From Paenibacillus silvisoli (GTDB lineage: Bacteria > Bacillota > Bacilli > Paenibacillales > Paenibacillaceae): a DNA stretch of 64,000 bases. The notes under the pieces are model-generated. The model saw only the letters and a program-made list of their open reading frames with translations. It did not search any database and was not told the origin of the DNA. Of the stretch, positions 59,892 to 64,000 are shown in pieces; within the stretch, counting starts at the first letter, position 1; each line of letters starts with the position of its first letter. The stretch spans positions 1,331,001-1,395,000 of the forward strand of contig NZ_CP133017.1 of NCBI RefSeq assembly GCF_030866765.1. Direction: 5' to 3'. Both the position numbers and the translations under genes were made by a program.

Positions 59892-61697
59892 TTGGAGCAT
59901 TTGCTGGACTATATCCGAAAATTGCATCGTTTTGCCGGAAGCAAGCTCTACGTCAATCTGTTCGGGATGATGGCGATCAGCTTCCTGGAGGGGATCGGCA
60001 TATTTCTGCTGATTCCGGTGCTCGGTCTGATCGGGATTATGGACCTCCATACGGACGGGATCCCTTTCGTATCCGATTTGGTGAAGCCGCTGCAGGCGAT
60101 TCCGGACGGCATAAGACTGCTTGTCGTGCTTGGGGGGTTCATCTTATTGGTCGTGGGACAAGCTGAGCTGCAGCGCAGGCAGGCCAACCTGAATATGGAA
60201 ATTCAACATGGCTTCGTCAGGTATCTTCGCATGGAAATCTATCAGGGACTGCTGCAGGCCAACTGGTCTTTCTATCTGAGAAAGAGAAGATCGGATTTCT
60301 ACGCGATCATGACGAACGAGCTGTCGCGCGTCAGCCAGGGCGCCTATCTATCGCTGCGATTAGCGACCACGATCCTGTTTACCGCGATTCAGATCGGCTT
60401 CGCGCTATGGCTGTCGGCGCAGCTGACGGTCATGGTCATGATCAGCGGCTTGGCGCTTGCGATCTATGCAAGCAGGTTCATCAAGCAGTCGAAAACGATC
60501 GGGGACGAAACCTCCGGGCTTGCCCAAAGCTATATGGGCGGGATGACCGACCATTTCAACGGCATGAAAGACATTAAAAGCAATCGGACGGAATCACAGC
60601 ATCTGGCGTGGTTTCGCTCGCTATGCGGCAAAATGGAGCATAACCTCGTTCAGTTCGGAAAAACGCAGGCGACCTCTCAATTCATTTACAAGGCAGCGTC
60701 CGTCATCATCATTACGTTCTTCGTGTTCATTGCTTTGGAAGGCTTCCATGTCCAGGGCGAAAAGCTGATGCTCATTATTATCATCTTCTCCCGTCTTTGG
60801 CCGAAATTCTCCGCTCTGCAGGCCAACTGGGAGCAAATCGCCCAGTCGCTCCCCGCGTTCAAAAGCCTTGCGGAGCTTCAGCGGGATTGCGGCCAGGCTA
60901 AGGAATTGGACGTTCGCGATTTGCGGGCGGCGGGCGGCGAACCGGCAAGCATGGAGCGGGGGATGGAGTGCCGCGGAATCTATTATCGTTACAACGAAAC
61001 CGCTTCCTCTCATGCCCTTGAAGATATCAATCTGTCGATACCTGTGAATAGGTTGACAGCTATCGTTGGCAAATCCGGTGCCGGGAAGAGCACCTTAATC
61101 GATATCATGATCGGACTCATTCAACCGGAGAAGGGGGAGGTGCTGGTTGACGGCCGCAATCTTGCCCATGACGATCGCTTCTCGCTCCGGAGCTCCGTCA
61201 GCTACGTTTCGCAGGATCCGTTCCTGTTCCATGCCAGCATCCGGGAAAACCTGCTGATCGCTTCCCCCGAAGCGACGGAAGAGCAAATGTGGGAAGCGCT
61301 GCGATTTTCCGCTTCGGACGAATTCGTCCGGCTTCTGCCGCAGGGACTCGATACCGTGCTTGGCGACCGAGGGGTCCGCCTGTCGGGAGGGGAACGGCAG
61401 CGGATCGTGCTGGCCAGGGCGATTTTGCGGAAGCCCCGCATTCTCATTCTGGATGAGGCCACCAGCGCGCTGGACAGCGAGAACGAAGCCAAAATTCAAG
61501 GGGCTCTTGACCGGTTGAGGGGCAGAATGACCATTATCGTCATCGCTCATCGGCTGTCGACGATACGGACCGCCGACCAGGTCATCGTATTGGAGAAAGG
61601 GCGCGTCATTCAATCGGGCGGGTTTCAACAGCTCTCCGCGGACGTTAAAGGTACGTTTAGCAAGCTATTGGAATTTCAAGCCGGTAAAACGGTTTAA
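59892..61697 (+). CDS. Lasso peptide ABC exporter D (half-transporter, membrane and ATPase domains)
   Basis: 601 residues from TTG with GGAGGGG upstream. Five or six membrane helices lie in about 15-310, then an ATPase domain with Walker A VGKSGAGKSTLIDIM near 391, Q-loop YVSQDPFLF, signature LSGGERQRIVLARAIL, and Walker B ILILDEATSALD. No C39 peptidase domain is present, as expected when B2 removes the leader. As a homodimer it would export both lasso peptides and give immunity. It ends the operon at a two-sided terminator. Confidence 0.92.
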   Translation: MEHLLDYIRKLHRFAGSKLYVNLFGMMAISFLEGIGIFLLIPVLGLIGIMDLHTDGIPFVSDLVKPLQAIPDGIRLLVVLGGFILLVVGQAELQRRQANLNMEIQHGFVRYLRMEIYQGLLQANWSFYLRKRRSDFYAIMTNELSRVSQGAYLSLRLATTILFTAIQIGFALWLSAQLTVMVMISGLALAIYASRFIKQSKTIGDETSGLAQSYMGGMTDHFNGMKDIKSNRTESQHLAWFRSLCGKMEHNLVQFGKTQATSQFIYKAASVIIITFFVFIALEGFHVQGEKLMLIIIIFSRLWPKFSALQANWEQIAQSLPAFKSLAELQRDCGQAKELDVRDLRAAGGEPASMERGMECRGIYYRYNETASSHALEDINLSIPVNRLTAIVGKSGAGKSTLIDIMIGLIQPEKGEVLVDGRNLAHDDRFSLRSSVSYVSQDPFLFHASIRENLLIASPEATEEQMWEALRFSASDEFVRLLPQGLDTVLGDRGVRLSGGERQRIVLARAILRKPRILILDEATSALDSENEAKIQGALDRLRGRMTIIVIAHRLSTIRTADQVIVLEKGRVIQSGGFQQLSADVKGTFSKLLEFQAGKTV

Positions 61698-61703
61698 TTA
61701 AAC

Positions 61704-61743
61704 AGGGAGCGGCCAGCGAGATTATTCTCGTTGATCGCTCCCT
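61704..61743. terminator. Bidirectional terminator between exporter and cysC
   Basis: AGGGAGCG (61704-61711) pairs with CGCTCCCT (61736-61743), with an inner GCGAGA/TCTCGT stem around ATTAT. It lies between convergent genes; it overlaps the last 22 bases of the cysC coding region. Confidence 0.65.
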
Positions 61744-62408
61744 TTATCGTCGAGGTCATGCAGGTAATCGAGGATGGCCGCTATGGATTGATCGATCGTT
61801 AGACGTTCCGTATCGATCGTAAGCTCCGGGGCGCCCGGAATGTCATATTGCCCGCTAACTCCGGTGAAATTGGCAATTTGTCCGTTTCTGGCTTTCCGGT
61901 ATAATCCTTTCGGATCCCGTTTCTCGCATTCTTCCAACGAACATTTCACGTAGATTTCGTGGTAATCGCCAGGTTGATGCATGTCCCTGACCATGGAGCG
62001 GTCTTCCTCGCTCGGGGAGATGAAGGCCGCCAGCACGATCAGGCCGGCATCCGCGAATAATTTCGATAGTTCGCCGATACGGCGGATGTTTTCCTTGCGG
62101 TCGTCATTCGAGAAGCCGAGATCGCGATTGAGCCCATGCCGGATATTGTCTCCGTCCAACACGTACGCTGCCATCCCCCTTGCGAACAACTCCTTCTCCA
62201 ACGCGAATGCCAGCGTTGATTTGCCGGAGCCCGACAGCCCCGTTAACCATAGCGTAAAGCTTCGATGACGATTCCTTCTCTGCCGGTCGTCCCTGGTAAT
62301 ATTGGATGCGTGCCATGTAATGTTGCCGCTCTTGCGATCCAGTTCGATCTCTCCTTCTCTATCATGCCGTCTATTCTTTTTAACATCGGGGAAACCCGAA
62401 TGAATCAT
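61722..62408 (-). CDS. cysC: Adenylylsulfate (APS) kinase
   Basis: 228 residues from the ATG at 62408. WLTGLSGSGKSTLAFALEKEL is the P-loop region, followed by YVLDGDNIRHGLNRDLGFS and FISPSEEDRSMVRD, all diagnostic of CysC. It phosphorylates APS to PAPS, the donor for sulfotransferases such as the one at 50397. CysC proteins are usually about 200 residues; a CTG at 62342 with GAAGGAGAG seven bases upstream would give 206 residues, and the ATG has no ribosome site, so the true start may be that CTG. It is the only sulfur-activation gene in the window (no sulfurylase), which suggests a supply role for local sulfation. Confidence 0.9.
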   Translation of the reverse strand: MIHSGFPDVKKNRRHDREGEIELDRKSGNITWHASNITRDDRQRRNRHRSFTLWLTGLSGSGKSTLAFALEKELFARGMAAYVLDGDNIRHGLNRDLGFSNDDRKENIRRIGELSKLFADAGLIVLAAFISPSEEDRSMVRDMHQPGDYHEIYVKCSLEECEKRDPKGLYRKARNGQIANFTGVSGQYDIPGAPELTIDTERLTIDQSIAAILDYLHDLDDKGSDQRE

Positions 62409-62498
62409 CAAGCTGTGCGATCTGCCGGCATTTCGGGTATGATAGAAGCTATAATGCGATACCTTACAACACAGATAATGAGTTTGGGAGTGGAGAAG

Positions 62499-62960
62499 AT
62501 GGAAATTAGAGTCGACGATTTGACCGGAGCGAAAATCATTGGCTTGATTCAAGAGCATCTGCACGGCATGAACGAGCATACGCCGCCGGAAAGCGTGCAC
62601 GCGCTGAACCTGGACGGCTTGAAGCATCCGGACGTGACGTTCTGGAGCGTCTGGGAGCAGGACGAACTGCTCGGCATGGGGGCGATGAAGGAGCTGGACA
62701 AGACGCACGGCGAAATCAAGTCGATGCGCACGTCCGCGGCTCATTTGCGAAAAGGCGTCGGCAGAGTGATGCTCGAGCACATTATCGCGACGGCCAAAGA
62801 ACGCGGCTATACGCGGCTTAGCTTGGAGACGGGCGCGGAGTCGATGCCGTCCTTCGATGCCGCTCGCAAGCTCTACGAGCAGCTGGGCTTCAGCTACTGC
62901 GGACCGTTCGCCGATTATGCCGAGGACCCGTACAGCGCGTTCATGACGAAAGAGCTGTAA
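62499..62960 (+). CDS. GNAT family N-acetyltransferase
   Basis: 153 residues. The acetyl-CoA binding loop is LRKGVGRVMLEHIIATAKERGYTRLSLETG in overlapping parts (R-x-x-G-V-G variant), and the C-terminal KLYEQLGFSYCGPF strand is typical of YjaB/YafP-like acetyltransferases. GGGAGTGGAGAAG precedes ATG 62499 and TATAAT at 62450-62455 may be its -10; the open frame to 62265 runs through the cysC start region and is not coding. Substrate unknown. It is divergent from cysC. Confidence 0.85.
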   Translation: MEIRVDDLTGAKIIGLIQEHLHGMNEHTPPESVHALNLDGLKHPDVTFWSVWEQDELLGMGAMKELDKTHGEIKSMRTSAAHLRKGVGRVMLEHIIATAKERGYTRLSLETGAESMPSFDAARKLYEQLGFSYCGPFADYAEDPYSAFMTKEL

Positions 62961-62973
62961 AGCGGCGCCGGCG

Positions 62974-63684
62974 CTAGCTGCGCTTGCGCAGGAACGGCAG
63001 GTACATGATCGTGAAGATCGCGAGGGCGATGAGCTCCTCCACAATGAGGTAAACCGGATACGGCCCCAGCACATCCAGCAGCGAAGCCGTCTCCGGCTTA
63101 TGCCTCAGAAACATATAATTGGCGTCCAGCCAAATATCCACCCCGCCTACGACTACGACGAGAATGTTCAGGAAGATCATCGTAATGCCGATCGATTTCC
63201 ACGTCGGCCGGTACTGCTCGATCCAGGTCATGTAGAAGGCTGAGAGAATGATCGCGATATGCACGATAAAGAAGTGGAAGAAGCGGAAATGCGGGAACGA
63301 GAACGCGAGATCCGGCGTAAACATCGCCTGCAGCGAGCCGCCGATGCCCGCGAAGAAAACGATCTGATACAGCAGGCGGCTTCGGGTAAGCAGCATGACG
63401 ACCGCCAGCAGCTGCGTGATGCTGCAGAGCTCGAGCGGCAGCGTGTATTGCGGATCCCACAGCCCTTCGGCCACGTACCACGCATAAAGCGTCGCTTCCG
63501 GTACAGCCAGGCAGAGGAGCAGCGCGATGCGGATAAAAGCTTTGGTGCGAGCGTTCGCGCCGATTGCGCCTCGGAAACGAAACATGGCGACGGCCAGTAC
63601 GAGCATCGCGGCGAGCACGATGAAATGCGAGGTCGTATAAGCGATGAAGGACTCTTCGGCTTTCGAAGAAAAGAAGGTATCCAT
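62974..63684 (-). CDS. YwaF-like integral membrane protein (TIGR02206 family)
   Basis: 236 residues with about seven membrane helices. The segments SHFIVLAAMLVLAVAMF, LPLELCSITQLLAVVMLL and FPHFRFFHFFIVHIAIIL match the YwaF family of intramembrane proteins of unknown function. GGGGAGATCGATCAC precedes its ATG. It is convergent with the acetyltransferase gene, 13 bases apart. Confidence 0.85.
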   Translation of the reverse strand: MDTFFSSKAEESFIAYTTSHFIVLAAMLVLAVAMFRFRGAIGANARTKAFIRIALLLCLAVPEATLYAWYVAEGLWDPQYTLPLELCSITQLLAVVMLLTRSRLLYQIVFFAGIGGSLQAMFTPDLAFSFPHFRFFHFFIVHIAIILSAFYMTWIEQYRPTWKSIGITMIFLNILVVVVGGVDIWLDANYMFLRHKPETASLLDVLGPYPVYLIVEELIALAIFTIMYLPFLRKRS

Positions 63685-63789
63685 GTGATCGATCTCCCCG
63701 TTCGTGAGGCTTGATTGTCAGGTTTTGCTTTGCAGAATGGTATTCGCGATGCTGGAGAGAAATTCCTTTTTGAGGAGGAGGGCCGCGTC

Positions 63790-64000
63790 ATGCAGGAGCT
63801 TGTGGGACAATGCCGGAAGTGCGGGAAGCCCGTATACTGCAGGGATGGATTTTTGGATGGCGTTGTGCATGAGGATGGGGCTTTGATCTGTTTTGATTGT
63901 TTGGGCGACAAGGACGACGAAAAGGAGCAACCGACGATGGCGATCCAATTGAAAAGCACCTATTTAACGATTCCTGTAAGCGATTTCGAGCGGTCGGCGC
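63790..64000 (+). CDS. Zinc-ribbon and VOC-domain (glyoxalase-like) protein, 3' partial
   Basis: The gene runs off the window; 70 codons are present. GAGGAGGAGGG lies 8 bases before ATG 63790. The first 40 residues have four Cys in two pairs (CRKCGKPVYC and ICFDCLG), a small zinc ribbon. After an acidic linker, MAIQLKSTYLTIPVSDFERS resembles the first strand of a glyoxalase/bleomycin-resistance domain. This second part has its own in-frame ATG at 63928 or so, so two start sites are possible. Confidence 0.65.
   Translation, partial: MQELVGQCRKCGKPVYCRDGFLDGVVHEDGALICFDCLGDKDDEKEQPTMAIQLKSTYLTIPVSDFERSA

Noticed and set aside
62265..62498. N-terminal extension of the GNAT protein
   Set aside because: It runs antisense to the cysC start, whereas ATG 62499 has a good ribosome site and fits family length.
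1..64000. tRNA, rRNA, insertion sequences or prophage genes
   Set aside because: No transposase, integrase, terminal inverted repeats or tRNA-like folds were recognised on either strand by eye; a covariance-model scan would be needed to exclude small RNAs.

Overview
The window looks like chromosomal DNA from a spore-forming member of the Paenibacillaceae (Paenibacillus or Cohnella type). The grounds are a GerA/GerB/GerC-type germinant-receptor operon, two Lpl/YtcP-type ABC sugar transporters each paired with a YesM/YesN-type two-component system, strong Shine-Dalgarno sequences with many GTG and TTG starts, and a fairly GC-rich composition. The genus is inferred; no rRNA gene or other taxonomic marker is present. 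Layout: 1-2.6 kb carries unrelated genes (an L,D-transpeptidase fragment, a small membrane protein, a P-loop kinase and a PhyH-type dioxygenase). 2.7-14.4 kb is a first carbohydrate-utilisation locus: two permeases, a binding lipoprotein, an AraC-type response regulator and its sensor kinase, then an SDR dehydrogenase, a heparinase II/III-like lyase, a KdgF-like cupin and a DUF4038/GH140-like hydrolase. Together these suggest capture and breakdown of a uronic-acid-containing glycan. 14.8-26 kb is a second locus: a GH32 beta-fructosidase, a second permease pair, binding protein and YesN/YesM pair, and an ADP-ribosylglycohydrolase-fold protein with a C-terminal sandwich domain. The promoters of these loci share sequence motifs and cre-like CcpA sites. 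No transporter ATPase is encoded, so a shared MsmX-type ATPase from elsewhere is expected. 26.2-30.4 kb is the ger operon. 31.0-32.4 kb is a soluble histidine kinase and NarL-type regulator. 32.7-50.3 kb is a complete Wzx/Wzy-type exopolysaccharide cluster: chain-length protein and BY-kinase pair, GalU, initiating sugar transferase, four glycosyltransferases, polymerase, flippase, acetyltransferase, pyruvyltransferase, ManC, Ugd and a large secreted glycoside hydrolase. The most remarkable part is 50.4-61.7 kb, a compact paeninodin-like lasso-peptide operon with two complete cyclase-precursor-kinase modules (C1-A1-K1 and C2-A2-K2). They share one RRE protein (B1), one leader peptidase (B2), one nucleotidyltransferase and one ABC exporter. 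Both precursors are short genes (43 and 48 codons). Each has a W-x-x-P leader motif, a Thr-Met leader end, an Asp placed to close a 9-residue ring, and a C-terminal Ser that fits phosphorylation by the HprK-like kinases. The operon starts with a PAPS-type sulfotransferase translationally coupled to C1, and an APS kinase gene (cysC) lies just beyond the exporter on the opposite strand. Precursor 1 has a Tyr in an acidic tail. The inferred possibility is a pair of lasso peptides that are phosphorylated and perhaps sulfated or otherwise further decorated. 62.5-64 kb holds a GNAT acetyltransferase, a YwaF-like membrane protein and the start of a zinc-ribbon/VOC protein. No tRNA, rRNA, CRISPR array or intact insertion sequence was seen.
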